From positions 1,121,478 to 1,185,477 of the forward strand of contig JAQFVV010006238.1 of NCBI GenBank assembly GCA_028023455.1: 64,000 nucleotides of DNA, in the 5' to 3' direction. Of this stretch, positions 39,101-51,337 are shown in pieces. Numbering within the stretch: position 1 is the first letter of the stretch; every line of letters begins with the position of its first letter. Under the pieces are notes generated by a model that made no database searches, was not told the DNA's origin, and was given only the letters and a program-made list of their open reading frames with translations. The position numbers and the translations under genes are program-made. The stretch comes from Epiperipatus broadwayi. Its lineage: Eukaryota; Onychophora; Udeonychophora; Euonychophora; Peripatidae.

Positions 39101-42100
39101 AAGTCACAATTTCTGAATCTTTAAAGTTCCAGGATTATGATTTAAGTTTGTCATTTTCATTGCTCAAACTTCTTTTGTGCTTCCAAGCAGTAAACTATTC
39201 GATTATTCTTATTATTTCACAGCTTTGACTTATGGGAGTCATTTTAATTAACTTGTAAATAATGCCCGTTTTCATATCAATGCCAATCTATTAGATAAAT
39301 AAATAGTTCACTTTTATCTGACTTCCATATTGATGTATAGATAATAGATTAATCTTTGTTAGTCTAAGTGCTACCTATTTTATAGGCATTGCTTATTTAC
39401 AGAGTTGTTTAAATTATTATAATTTGCCATATATATTATGTTTTAAATTACTTATCTGATATAATTACTGTTTATATTTCTTAGAAGTCATAGGAAACAC
39501 TTTTGAAAGTTTTATTAGATTTTAAAATTTAGAATCTATAGTATTTGAATATTTAAAAATTACAAACATAAATTGTCTTTTTAGTAAGAGGAGGAAGTGC
39601 CATATTTACGACAAAACATGAATGGATTATTGAAAATTTTAATATAACGATGTTCATTGTAAAGTAGCAAGTGTTATGTAGTAATGATTTGTTTTAATTA
39701 AAAATGTCCATAGATAGATTAACATGTCTAAGTAATCTTTTAACTTTTTGTGAATACAGTTTTCTTTTTTATTTGAAAGACATAGTGAGAAATTTGTCCA
39801 TATTTACATTTTATTTTTACAATTAAACATTTTTTCTATATCATATGTTGATAAGCTTTGCATTATTTATTACAAGTATAAGCTTTCAAATGGACATTCT
39901 AAAAATTAATATTTGAACTATGCAAAATAGGAAAATAAATTACTAAATGAAGTTCTTAACTGCAACAATGGTGTCTTTCATATTGGATGTATTTTTGTCT
40001 ATTCAAAAAGTTAGTAAAATGAAATATTTCTTATTTGAATTCCAGTTTTGAAATTCAAAAGAAAGTTATATTAGACACTATTAAAGGGAAAAAAATATCT
40101 TAAAATTAATAATTCAGTTTATTATTATTAACATTTTATTTAAAATAAATTTCTTTATCAGTGTTGATAAAAGCCATTCTTGTTAGTCAGTAAAAGCTGT
40201 TTCTACTTTGCCACAACACAATTTTTATGACTTGTCTTAAGAATAAATATTTTCAAAAAATCTAATTCTATCCACTCAGTTTTTGGTTTGAAATGAGTAT
40301 TTTATAAAAGTATTGTATAAATAACTTAAATATGTAAACAAATTACTGAAAATTACATTTTTTTAGTGACAAATTTGAAAAATTGTCCTAAGGCCAAACA
40401 ATCCACTAATCAGAAGTTATCACTTCTATTGAGATCAAAATGGGGCATATCTGATTTTTTTCATATGTAAATTATATATTCTAATTTCTGTAAGTTCTGT
40501 ATGATGCTGATGATATCAGATTTTTTTCTAGCTAAAAATTATAAAATGATTTCTGACAAAAAACTGCATACAGTAATCTAATGTTACAGATAGGCTTCAA
40601 AATAATAGCAATTGCAGTTCTATCGTAAGGAATTTTGTAGGTAGATAATGACAATATATTTAAGACAATTTGTGAAAAATCAACAATTTTATTTTTTTAT
40701 AGGCATTCCTATCATAAATTCTTTTTTACCATAGAAGTTGCATAATTTGCATAGAGATTATTTGATTTAAAAAAAAAATCATGATTTGAAATTGCAAAAA
40801 TAAAAATTTAAGAAATGGCAAAAACAAAATGGCTACCATATTTAGAAAGGTAAAATATTTTCATTATTTTATTTTTTTCAGATAAAAGTGACTAGAATAA
40901 ATAGTACTTGAAGATCTAAATTAATATTTGAAAATTATTAATATCAATAGATTGTTAGTGAGGAAAGAGGTCATATTGAATCACTGATAAGAGGAAATAC
41001 ATTTTTATAATAGGTATATTGCATTTTTAATCATTATTTGGAAATACGGTTGATATACATATAATAGGCTGTATAATAATGATTAAAGCAACTTAAAAAT
41101 AGTAGGCAAAATGACTGCATAAGGAAATTGATTAAATTCCTCTCAAATTGTGAAAGATCATAGGAGAAAATAAAATTTAAGGGGATTGGTAATTTATGAC
41201 TCAGAAGTGTAGCTAGTAAATTTTTATTTCAGCAATTATTCTGTTGAAAAAATTGCAGAATGTAAAGATTTTAGAGAAATTAGCATCATTCCACATGTTG
41301 CTATGATGATTGCAATGCCTGTATATTATGATGAAAATATGTGATGTTAGTAATTGAAGTTCATATGTTGGGGGCATATAATGGAAATTTCAGTAAAATC
41401 ATATAGTATTGAGTAATGATGAAGTTTTATATTGAGAATCAGTTTATGTAATATAAATATGTATGGATCAATAAAGGAATGGCTGAATTGAATAAAATTT
41501 TCCCTATCAAGCATAACCTTCATTCCTGACAAATATACCATGCCTAACACCTAGTTTACCATATATAATTTTATTTTTATTGGAGTGTTATATGTTTTTA
41601 TAGATTTTTTTTGTTGATAATTATGTTTTTATAGAGTTGATTGGTAAATAAACAAATATTGAAAATCCCAGCTGCAAAAGATCAGTGCAGAAACAACAAT
41701 TCATGGTAAAGCACTGATATAATAAGGTTTTATGATGATAATAAAAAAATATTTAAGTAGTAAAATAATAATGTGTACATAAGTTAGCTATTTACAATTT
41801 AGTTTGTGAACAGACAAGAATATTAAGAATGATATCAATTATCACAATATCTTTACAAGAATAAACCGTGATCCAATTATGAATTTTTTCAGAAGTAGAT
41901 GTATTATGAAAGCATTCAATATTCTTAAAATTATAAAAATTAAAGCCTTTAATTGGAATGTTTTTATATAAATATCTTTTCCTAAAGTATATGAGGATTG
42001 GGATAGATACTTTTTGATAAAATAATAATAGTAAAGAAGTATTTAAGACAATCATGATGAAAGAATATGAAATAAAAAACCCATATCTATTGTGTGTTTA

Positions 42101-42756
42101 TTTTATTTAGTGTATAGATTTTTTGACAGTTTACCTATTAATAAAATATAAAGATTCCAACCATGAAGTAGAATAACCAGTGACTTTATTAAGTCTTTCA
42201 ATTTTGACATTGTAAGAATAGATTCAACAGTTTATAATTTTATACTTCATATTTTATTTGCCCACACAGTTATAAGTTTGCATGTACATTAGCTAAATTT
42301 TGAAACCCAAATTCAAGATTTATTCATTTATAATATTTTTTTTTCTGTTTTATTTTTTTTTGTTAACATACCTTGGTCACAGTATGATAGTGTTCGAAGT
42401 AAATAGTTAATGAAATTTTTTTTTTTGATTAGAGGTATCAAACTCATAGGATTAGCACAGGTCACCCAATTCAATTTAGAAAGTTTGTGACAAGTAAAAA
42501 AAAAAATTCACAAAAATAATTTTAGTAAGAAAAGAAACCCATGTCTTTTACATATATTCAAAAATAATTCATTTAAATTAAAAAAAAATTTTTTTTTAAT
42601 GATACATTTATTTTTGATATTTAATCAAGTGTTACAGCAAAATTTTAAATGAAAGAAATTTAAAAAATATATATACAAGTTTATACCTGGCCTATGGGAA
42701 TTGGTTGATAGTAACAAATATAAATATATTAATTTATTAAGTGCAAGCAGATTATA
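35122..42756. other. AT-rich noncoding desert
   Basis: I see no gene over about 7.6 kb. A trinucleotide array lies at 36139-36202 and a C run at about 38709-38722. No repeat family from elsewhere in the window was recognised here. Confidence 0.5.
36139..36202. repeat. compound (ATA)n(GAT)n microsatellite
   Basis: About eleven ATA/AAT units pass directly into about nine GAT units and then back to AAT. A single-base change in phase suggests the GAT block arose by mutation and expansion within the ATA array. Confidence 0.95.
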
Positions 42757-43098
42757 TAATAATAATGTGAAAAGCTGAAAAACCTTTGACAGATGTGCCT
42801 TAAAAATTCTTATAAGACAGCCAATCAGACTTCACGTTTAATTATATATAATATTTAGTGAATTAAATGTGAAGGTGTTTAAAGCTTCACACTCTTAGGT
42901 CAAAATGCTTGAGGCTGGCTTATTTATATATAAATTTAAATAGAGAAGAAGGTGGAACCATCTTTTTCTTGTAAAATCTCTGCCTTGTGTTTTGATTTGA
43001 GAGTTCTCTGTGCAGTCATTATTTACATCTGATTGGCTGTCTTATAAGCATTTTTAAGATGCATCTGTCAAAGGTTTCATCCTTTCACATTATTATTA
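42757..43098. mobile_element. MITE-like element with about 82-bp inverted repeats
   Basis: The left arm (42757-42838) and the inverted right arm (43017-43098) share TAATAATAATGTGAAA, ACCTTTGACAGATG and CTTATAAGACAGCCAATCAG, at close to 90% identity by eye. The interior of about 178 bp has no ORF. Length and architecture fit a non-autonomous DNA transposon. I cannot read a target duplication because the edges are AT-repeat. A hAT transposase fossil lies about 0.9 kb away, but the TIR sequence does not prove a link. Confidence 0.65.
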
Positions 43099-43235
43099 AT
43101 TGGTTGACTTAATAAATTTTTTTAAAAGATTTAATGTAAAAAGTAAACAAAATATTTTAATATTATATAAATAAATGTGAGAAATTCACAATTGAAAAAT
43201 TGAAAAAAATATTTGGAACAAACTGGTCTGTTGGC

Positions 43236-43277
43236 ACACTTCAGAAATGTTCCTGGTAAGGTACATTTCTGAAGTGT
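43236..43277. repeat. short perfect hairpin
   Basis: ACACTTCAGAAATGT (43236-43250) and ACATTTCTGAAGTGT (43263-43277) are perfect 15-base complements around a 12-base loop. It lies between the MITE-like element and the foldback element. Confidence 0.8.
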
Positions 43278-43418
43278 ACAAAATAAATTAAAATATTAAT
43301 AAATTTAATTTTATCAATACAGCTAAATTAAAATTAAATTTTTTTAAATATACCTGTTATATTTGATAAGTAAGTTATATATATCACATGATCACCATCA
43401 CATGCTAGCACATAATTG

Positions 43419-43800
43419 TTAGTAAACAGGCAAAAACTCTCCATATAGTAGTGCCACCTTGTGCTAACCAGAGTAATCAATGGATGTCAGAAGGCTTGTG
43501 CATAAAATCCCTATCTAGTGCCTACTCATCCAATATCCCCAGACTAGTTTTTGGCTTGTGGCCTTGGTCAGTGAGGAGCCTTGTATCTGAGAGCACTGCA
43601 CCTAGCACTGGACCTAGGTGCAGTGCTCTCAGATCCAAGGCTTCTCACTAACGAAGGCCACAAGCCAGAAACTAGTCTGGGGATATTGGATGAGTAGACA
43701 CTAGATAGGGATTTTATGCACAAGCCTTCTGGCATCCATTGATTACTCTGGTTAACACAAGGTGGCACTACTATATGGAGAGTTTTTGTTTGTTTACTAA
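43419..43800. mobile_element. 382-bp foldback element (inverted dimer)
   Basis: The two arms of about 188 bp are inverted copies at about 95% identity, with a tiny centre around 43606-43613. The left arm starts TTAGTAAACAGGCAAAAACT and the right arm ends with the complement. Each arm contains CTCCATATAGTAGTGCCACC and AAAATCCCTATCTAG. The parallel 66-codon open frames on the two strands are simply the two arms read outward-in and are not taken as genes. Each arm resembles part of duplicated unit D at 30529-31276. It may be a head-to-head SINE dimer or a foldback MITE. Confidence 0.8.
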
Positions 43801-43986
43801 GTTGTATATAGTTAGATATAGTTTTCTATATAAATAAAAGCCATACTTTGTTGTGAATTTGACAGTGTTACAGACAACAGACAAAGTAATAAGATTATTT
43901 ATTGGAGCACCCTCTTAATAACAAAATTCTGAAGGTACTCCAGTAAAAAAAGATATATTCAGACATTAGACAAAATAAGGATTTTA

Positions 43987-45196
43987 TATATATTTACTAG
44001 AAATGTGGTTTCTTGCTGTTTTATCAAGATCGGGTGTAATATTTTCCAATAAAGATGGTTTTAGTAAAGATATTAAATGTTCATTTGGAAATCTTGCCTT
44101 GTGTGAAATTTTATTTGTCTTTAAAAGGAAAAAATAATTGTTTACATAAGTATGTATTTTCAAATATTGCCAAGATTCTTACAAGCGCATGTATTTCAAT
44201 AATATATTCTGGTAAGTGCATTGGATTTCAAGCAAATTCATCCGGATGTTACTTTTGTTTTTTGAGCATTAGAAGATAATTGACAACTGATCAGTAAAAC
44301 ATTCACATGAGAAAAAAAAATCAGTAAAACATTCAAAGTGAACTAAATCACAGTTTTTTAATTATTTTTTCCAAATTGCAAGGCTTAATATAAATGCTTT
44401 AACATAATCCCACATAAATGTAACAAGTGTATTTCAAACTTGAAGTTTGAAATTTAATTTCTATTTAAATACTACATAATATCTGCAATGATCAAATCCT
44501 GCAAACAGTTTTTATCATCCACTTGTTCGACTGAGTCTCATTTCTAAAAAACATTTTGATTTTATTATGAAATACGCAAAATCATATCAAAAGTTTACTA
44601 TAGGAAACCTGTATAGGGTTCACTTTCAATTTCTGAGAGCAATCAAGACAAGTGCTGTTGATTTAGTCCTCATGAAAGTATAAAATTTATCACTTTTTTG
44701 ACAAACTTTAGCACATATTTCATTTTCACTTCTTTGAACAATATCTTTTGATTTCTAATTATCGGAGAAATTTAATTATTTCTTAGCTAAGAATTTAGTT
44801 ATAAACTCATATGTTTTCTATAATTGATCTTGTAGCACTGTCAATAGCTAAAGACACTAATTTTGATAAAGGTGATTATATTTTATTAAAAACTAATTTT
44901 TAAAAATGTTTTCAGTTTAATAATATCATTAAGTGAGAGTATGTTAAACAGTCCTTCAGTCAGTGCAAGAAATGGCTATTTGCAGTGATCCAGTAATATC
45001 CGTAGTTTCATCAAGCGCATTTGGAAAAACCCCAGAGTTTTTCAATTTGAATTCAAGATTTTCACTGATGTTCTTTGTAATTTCATTAATTCTTTCTCTA
45101 ATACAATTTCTTAATAGTGAAAAAGTTTTAAGTTTTTCTAGAAAAAATCTGCAGTTTTCAGCACCCATTTGTTTAACAAATTCATTGCACTAAATT
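43987..45196 (-). pseudogene. decayed hAT transposase (ZBED5/SCAND3-like)
   Basis: Three collinear minus-strand blocks match one hAT transposase. The first, at 44956-45196, contains LDETTDITGSLQIAI, matching the family's LDESTD catalytic-core motif, preceded by a helical segment. The second, at about 44605-44700, reads KKVINFILS, stop, GLNQQ, like the VKIVNFIRS.GLNHRQF block. The third, at 43987-44190, reads RILAIFENTYLCKQLF and then, after a frameshift, PNEHLISLLK, like the hAT C-terminal dimerisation region (STYLCEQLF..DEHL). Functional enzymes cut and paste DNA through an RNase H-like fold. Stops and frameshifts between all blocks show it is dead, and the N-terminal BED zinc finger was not found. 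Terminal repeats were not identified. Confidence 0.8.
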
Positions 45197-45535
45197 ATTT
45201 TAATTGTTTAACTATAAAGTTTCAAAGTCACAAAATCAACTTTCACTACAGTTTTATTGATTGCAATTTTTTTTTAAATCTTAATTTTTGTTTCTTAAAA
45301 TAAAAGTTTTCAAAATTTTTAATTTATCTTTTCTTTATATTGGTCCTATTTGGATTGATTTATTTTATGACATTTTAAATTATATTTCTTCAAGATTCTT
45401 GATACTTTGTCTATAAATGAAACATGAAATTCTATATCTTTTATACATCTATAAAAAATCGAATTATAGTGTAGTATTTAAACAAAAATATTAAAAACTT
45501 TCTATTGTGTTGATTACACATTGTTGAAATTCACT

Positions 45536-46435
45536 ATTTTAATAATTGATACACTTGAACACTTATATGTCGAAAAGATAAATAATCACATTATACGTAT
45601 TTCATGCTAAACCAGCAATCATCAGTTGGTCCAGATTATCATCACACAGATATGCAATAAGTGCTCAGATATATATTAAGATAGCCAATTTTCATACTTT
45701 AATGGACAGGCCTCAATCCACTCCATACTCCAACTCTTCAACCATCCATCCATCCAATTGAAAATCTGATGATGGAATGCTCAAAGGCCACCCTGAAGCC
45801 GAGAAAGTCAATCTGATCCCTCATGTACAGGATATAATCTATTTAATACATATACAAGGGATGGGCAGGTATCTCTACTATGTAATAACTGAAATACAAG
45901 TTTATTATATACCTGTATCAATATATGTAATATATAGGGTATATGAGCACAGACTTTCACACGATCCACCACTCACCACTCTCATATCACTGATACACTT
46001 GAATATATATATGTCGAAAAGATAAATAATCACCAATATATGTATTTTATGCTAGATCAATCTCGGCCTCAGGGTGGCCATGTGCCATCATCAGATTTTC
46101 AATTGGATGGATGGTTGAAGAGTTGGAGGGTGAAGTGGATTGAAGCCTGTCCATTAAAGTATGAATATTGGCTATCTTAATATATATCTAAGCACTTATT
46201 GCATATATGTGTGATGATAATCTGAACCAATTGATGATTGCTGGTTTAGCATGAAATATATATATTGGTGATTATTTATCTTTTTGACATATATGTGTTC
46301 AAATGTATCAGTGATATGAGATAGAGTGGTGAGTGGTGGGTCGTGTGAAAGTCTGTGTTCATATACCCTATATGTTACATATATTGATACAGGTATATAA
46401 TAAGCCTGTATTTCAGTTATTTTAAATTATAAATT
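45536..46435. repeat. nested inverted cluster of repeat family R (three copies)
   Basis: A plus-strand unit at 46050-46435 has an inverted partner at 45536-45800, covering its first two-thirds, and a second inverted partner at 45838-46045, covering its last part. Shared words include CATCATCAGATTTTCAATTGG, AAGTATGAA, TGATGATTGCTGGTTTAGCA and TATTGATACAGGTATATAATA. A CAGGGTGGCC/GGCCACCCTG pair joins the arms. Another fragment is at 16325-16425. The arrangement looks like repeated inversion or foldback of one mobile unit. No coding potential is apparent. Confidence 0.75.
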
Positions 46436-47026
46436 ATCAAATTATTTGTATTTTTTTAAATGCTCTTCAGAAATACAATTTTTTATATAAATACTACAGA
46501 ATTTTCTATTGACACAACTTACAACTAACATTTATATAACAATTTTATATTATTATAATGTAAAAATGCATAAATCAATAATATTAAAAATCAATAAAAT
46601 ACAAAAGACATAAATTCTTACTAGTGCATATATAATAGATATACACAAACTGTATACCCCCCCCCCCTCATTTTTTGCTTACATTAGTAAATAGATATTT
46701 CTAACATAAAATAAAATCTTTGAAAATGTAGAATCAGTTTATATAAATATATATTTATAAACCTCAACAGTCACATATAATAATCAAATACAATATAATA
46801 TACTTTCAATTTTCCAATTAGTAATGGCCATATTTTTTTCTAAAAATCATCTTTCATGTAAAGATATTAAACTTTTATGAATATTGGAAAAGAATAAATA
46901 TCTTATGCTGTTCTTCCATAAAATAATAATCAGAAAGTAATAATAAATAGATTATTAACATTTGAAAAGGGATACCAAATCAGGTGTTGAAAAAGGCTTT
47001 TAATGTATAAAAATTTTTGATATTTA
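46436..47026. other. AT-rich noncoding stretch
   Basis: No feature other than a short C run near 46657-46668 and A/T runs. Confidence 0.5.
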
Positions 47027-47036
47027 TATAACTGTT

Positions 47037-47156
47037 GTAATAATTTACTAAGGCTGTAACCTTAGAAATAAGCGTCTGAAAAATACGAAGGTAGGTCCCT
47101 ACCTTCGTATTTTTCAGACGCTTATTTCTAAGGTTACAGCCTTAGTAAATTATTAC
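47037..47156. repeat. perfect 120-bp palindrome, 59-bp arms, 2-nt centre
   Basis: Base-by-base comparison shows the left arm (47037-47095) is the exact reverse complement of the right arm (47098-47156), with only TC at the centre. The arms are less AT-rich than the surroundings and include AATAAGCGTCTGAAAAATAC. Direct repeats TATAACTGTTGTAA at 47027-47040 and 47193-47206 bracket it, like a target-site duplication around a 152-bp insertion. Within each arm, CTAAGG..CCTTAG is itself self-complementary. The arm sequence occurs nowhere else in the window. Confidence 0.93.
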
Positions 47157-47206
47157 TTAATATAATAATGGGCGTTTAATAAAATTTATAATTATAACTG
47201 TTGTAA

Positions 47207-50200
47207 GGAATTTATTATTTTCTGATTATTAAACTTTTATATTATTAAAATATTTTTTTTTAATTATGATACTAGACAAATTGGTAACAAACAAAGAAAA
47301 ATTAATGTAATTTATAAAATAGAAAGTGCAAAATGTTATGAAATATGAAAGTCAGTGAAAGAAAGAGAAAAAGAATATAACATGTATGTAAGGCAACATG
47401 ATATAAAATCGGCATCATTTATACATTTTATGGGTACAAGACATAAATAGGTAAAATAATATAAAACCAATAGTTCATGAAAATAATAGAATATTATGAA
47501 AACAAATAAAAAAAAAGTTTTTATGATCATGAAAATTTATGCACTTTTATATTAAAGATGATATTTAGATAAAACATTTTCACTATAAACTGGATGCATA
47601 TTTTGTTATATTAGTTTATTATAGTTGATTATTGGTGCTTGTAAATGTATAATTACCTAAATTGATTATATATATACATTTTAAGATTTTTTTTTATATG
47701 TTAGAAATATCTGTTTACTAAAATAACAGAAAAAAATGAGAGAGGTAGTATTGTAACTATCTTAGAACATCCATTTATTACATTTGTATTGACATTTATA
47801 CAGATTTATTTTTAATTTTATTTATTGTTAATATTGTTGATTTATAAATTTTTATGTAGTAATATAAAATTAGTATATAATTGTTAGTTTTAAGTTTTAT
47901 CATTAGAGGACTTTGTCATATTTATAAAAAAAGTCTATTTCTGAAGAGAGTTATAGAAAAAAGTAATAGAAAACTAATTCAAATAATTTGATTATTTATA
48001 ACTGTAAAGTTAGCTGAATTTAAAAGAATTAATTTATTATTTGATACATCTATAAAAAAAAATAATTAGCCCCATCTTGATTGAAAACTTCTATGCTCTT
48101 GTACAGATCATTTCTTAATGCTTTTAGTCTATGGCATGATTTAAATTTAAATTATTTCTTAAATAAAATAGTATAAATGTTTATGCTACATTATATATAG
48201 TTTAATCGCCATTATATCTTAATTGCATATGTACTTTGACATAAGTTTCACTTAAGATTATCTTTTTTGAACTTTTGTTTTCCATACATAAATGCAAAAT
48301 AGGAAATCAAAATGACTTTTTTTTAATGAAAACCAAAATATGAATCCATTGAAGTGCTGTCTATTTTGTATAATGACTTAATCATGTGGTTGGTTCCTTA
48401 TATGCAATGGTTAATATACCAGTTTTTATAAAATAGTGTTCCTTAAAATATTTTTATAATTTGTATTTTAAAAATATCGCCCATGGTTCACATTCTGGAA
48501 TCTTGTGGACCTTATGTTGTCTGCAAGTTGAACATTTGACACCATAGTTATAAGTTAATTCTATATACAACTTGTAGTTAGAGATGGTGAACTCAAAAAA
48601 TGGTAGATGGTAAATACTGAACATAATTTGAAACTGACCCTGAAGAGTTTTACCGTCTTTCAAAATCAATTTAATATTGGTAGTCACAATATTCCCAACA
48701 GCTTCTTTACATTGCACTTAACACTTGGTGACTTATCATAGCTAACATTTTCAATCCTAGCTTTCATTTCCAATTTTAACTGATCCTAATATTGATTTAA
48801 AATTCTTTATGCACTTTGAGATTCACTTATGATACAATGAAGAAAATAAAAACAAACAATCCAATGTTTTCTGTTTATTTACATATGGACATTTTTCATG
48901 GAATTTTACACATAAGAGATTAATTAATATGATTTAACCAGAATTAATTGTATTAAAAAAAAAAACATTTTGCCTACAAACCAAATCTACACATTTAAAT
49001 AATTAAATAATAAAAAAGCTAATTATGTGACTAATTGTTTGTTTCCAATTAGTTTTATGCATGCATATCATAATCACAAATAATTAGCATATTTTATTTT
49101 AAAATAAAATAAGCATACAATTTTATAAAATTTAAAATAAAATTTGACATAGCTCAACTAGATGTATACCATTTCAAATTTTTTAATCACCATTATCAAA
49201 TGTTAGTTAATTGTCTTAATACAGAATAGAAAATAATTAAATAAAATATCTTGTGAGTCTGCATATAATATTTTAAATGGTAAATTGCGCCAACAGGTAA
49301 CTGGTTTCCAAATATAATTCATTTGATAGTAATCAAAGCTTAATCCTCTTGAACTATGACAGTTTTAATTGTTTTCATTGGCTGTAAATATCTACCATTA
49401 AGTTTAATATTAAACTGTTATTATTTATTAAAATATAAATAATTTTTAAATAACCACATTTGACTTATGAAAATCAAAATAATAAATTTATGTATCATCT
49501 GTTGGGAAGAACATTTTTATTTTTTAGAAAACAAACAAAATCTTTTTTATTTGACATTTGTTTTTAAAATGTGAATGAATAAATATCAATATCTCATAAA
49601 TCTACCAAATTGTACTTTAAAGTTTTAAATTTTTAAAATAATTTTTCCAGTATTGCAATATATTCACACAGACAGCTTCTGATTTCACTGATTATATATG
49701 AGCAAACAGCTTGTAAACATTCTGTGGGTAATTTGCATTGTCCAAAAATATAATGATCTATCTTTTAAAATAAAATATTTACATTCAAAATAACTATAAG
49801 TAATAATTTGTATTCTTAATTGTTAATAATTATTACACATAAACTTACAAAATATCAAGTTTTCAGTTATTCATCTATTTTCTCCTAGTAATTTTGTAAA
49901 AATTAGTGGTCAGAAATGCAAAATATACTCATCAAGGAGCCTAAGCATCTTTCATGTCATCAAATTTTCACTTATCCTGACATCTATGGAATTTTTTTTG
50001 GAATTAAAACTTTAGAATAAAATATATATTATATAAAACAACATTTTAGAAATAAAGTTTGCAAAATTGTTAGTATGTGATAAAGAATTTATCAAATAAA
50101 TTACTTTACACATTAATAAAACAATGGAATATTTACATTCTATTGTCAAGCAACCTCTATAGATAGAAGATGGTCTTGATATTTTATTGGTTTATTAAAT

Positions 50201-50280
50201 AAGCTTTGGTGGTTATGTGATTTATGTGCATATGTATATACTAGAAAAATGTTAAAGAAATGGCATTCTTTAAGTAAAAA
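47207..50280. other. AT-rich noncoding stretch
   Basis: No gene was recognised. An 87-codon minus-strand frame at 48454-48717 contains no known motif, and I leave it uncalled. Confidence 0.5.
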
Positions 50281-50290
50281 TGAATCATCA

Positions 50291-51307
50291 TCAACCATTA
50301 TCAATCCACTGCAGGATGAAGGTCTCTCCAAGTTTAATCCATCTTCTCCGATCTTTAGCTTCTCTTCTCCACAACACCCCTGCACATTTTCTTATTTCAT
50401 CCATCCATCTCACATGTGGTCTCTTTCTGGGTCTTTTACAATCTCTTGGAATCCAGTTTAAAATTTCAATTGTCCATCTATTATCATCTCTTCTATCAAT
50501 ATGTCCAGCCCAACTCCATTTCAATCTTTTAATTTTTTCAATAAGGTCAGTAACACCTGTTTGTTGTCTTACCCATACATTGCGTTTTCGATCTTTTCTT
50601 GTTACTCCCAACATACATCTCTCCATACTCCTTTGAGTGGTCTGAAGTCTCTGTATTGTTCTTCTATTAAGTGTCCAAGTCTCAGATCCATAAGTAAGAA
50701 CTGGTAAAACACATTTGTTAAAAACCATCCTTTTCAAACACATAGGCATATTTCCTTTTAGTATCAAGTTATTTCTACCAAAAGCACTCCAACCAAGTTT
50801 AATTCTATGATTAATTTCCTCCATTATGTTTCCATCTGTATTAATAATCTGACCAAGGTATTTGTAACTGTTAACTTCTTCTAATTCTTCATAATCAATC
50901 TTTATTTTCATATTTTGAGCAAATCGATTAAGCATTACTTTCGTCTTTTTAACATTTATCTTTAGTCCTACTTTTCTACTTTCATCTGCTAACTCCTGCA
51001 ACATTTCCTGCAGCTCTGAAGCATTATTTGCAAAAACAACTACATCATCTGCGAAATCTAAATGACTTAAATACTCTCCATTTACTTTCACTCCTTTAGT
51101 TTCCCATTTTAATCCACAAAATACTTCTTGCAGCACTGCTGTAAAGAGTTTTGGAGATATGGAGTCACCTTGTCTTACACCTTTCTCAATGTTGATTTTT
51201 CCAGTATCATTATGTAATCTAATTGTTGCTGTTGCATTTTTATAAATATTCTTTAAAATATGACAATATCCTGGATCTATACCTTGATGATCCAATGCTT
51301 TAATCAC
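50291..51307 (-). pseudogene. LINE reverse transcriptase, C-terminal part
   Basis: This 338-codon frame continues the reverse transcriptase after the nonsense codon at 51338-51340. Motif B (GVRQGDSISPKLF) lies at residues about 43-55 and the catalytic motif C, FADD, at residues 85-88. A thumb-like region with VLPVLTYGSETWTL follows at about 207-220, and RWMDE-type residues near the end are typical of RTE-like elements. In cells the enzyme copies element RNA into DNA at a nicked target. The Met at the start is simply the first ATG after the stop, not a true start. The frame is the same as the upstream piece, so reverting the stop would rejoin them conceptually. Confidence 0.88.
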
Positions 51308-51337
51308 TGAAGAAATGTGTATAGAATAGAATGCCTT

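Noticed and set aside
43451-43768. two similar 66-codon frames on opposite strands
   Set aside because: They are the two arms of the foldback element read in opposite directions; similarity follows from the palindrome, not from selection.
48454-48717. 87-codon minus-strand frame with two Cys and a His
   Set aside because: The Cys spacing does not form a known zinc motif and there is no similarity I recognise.
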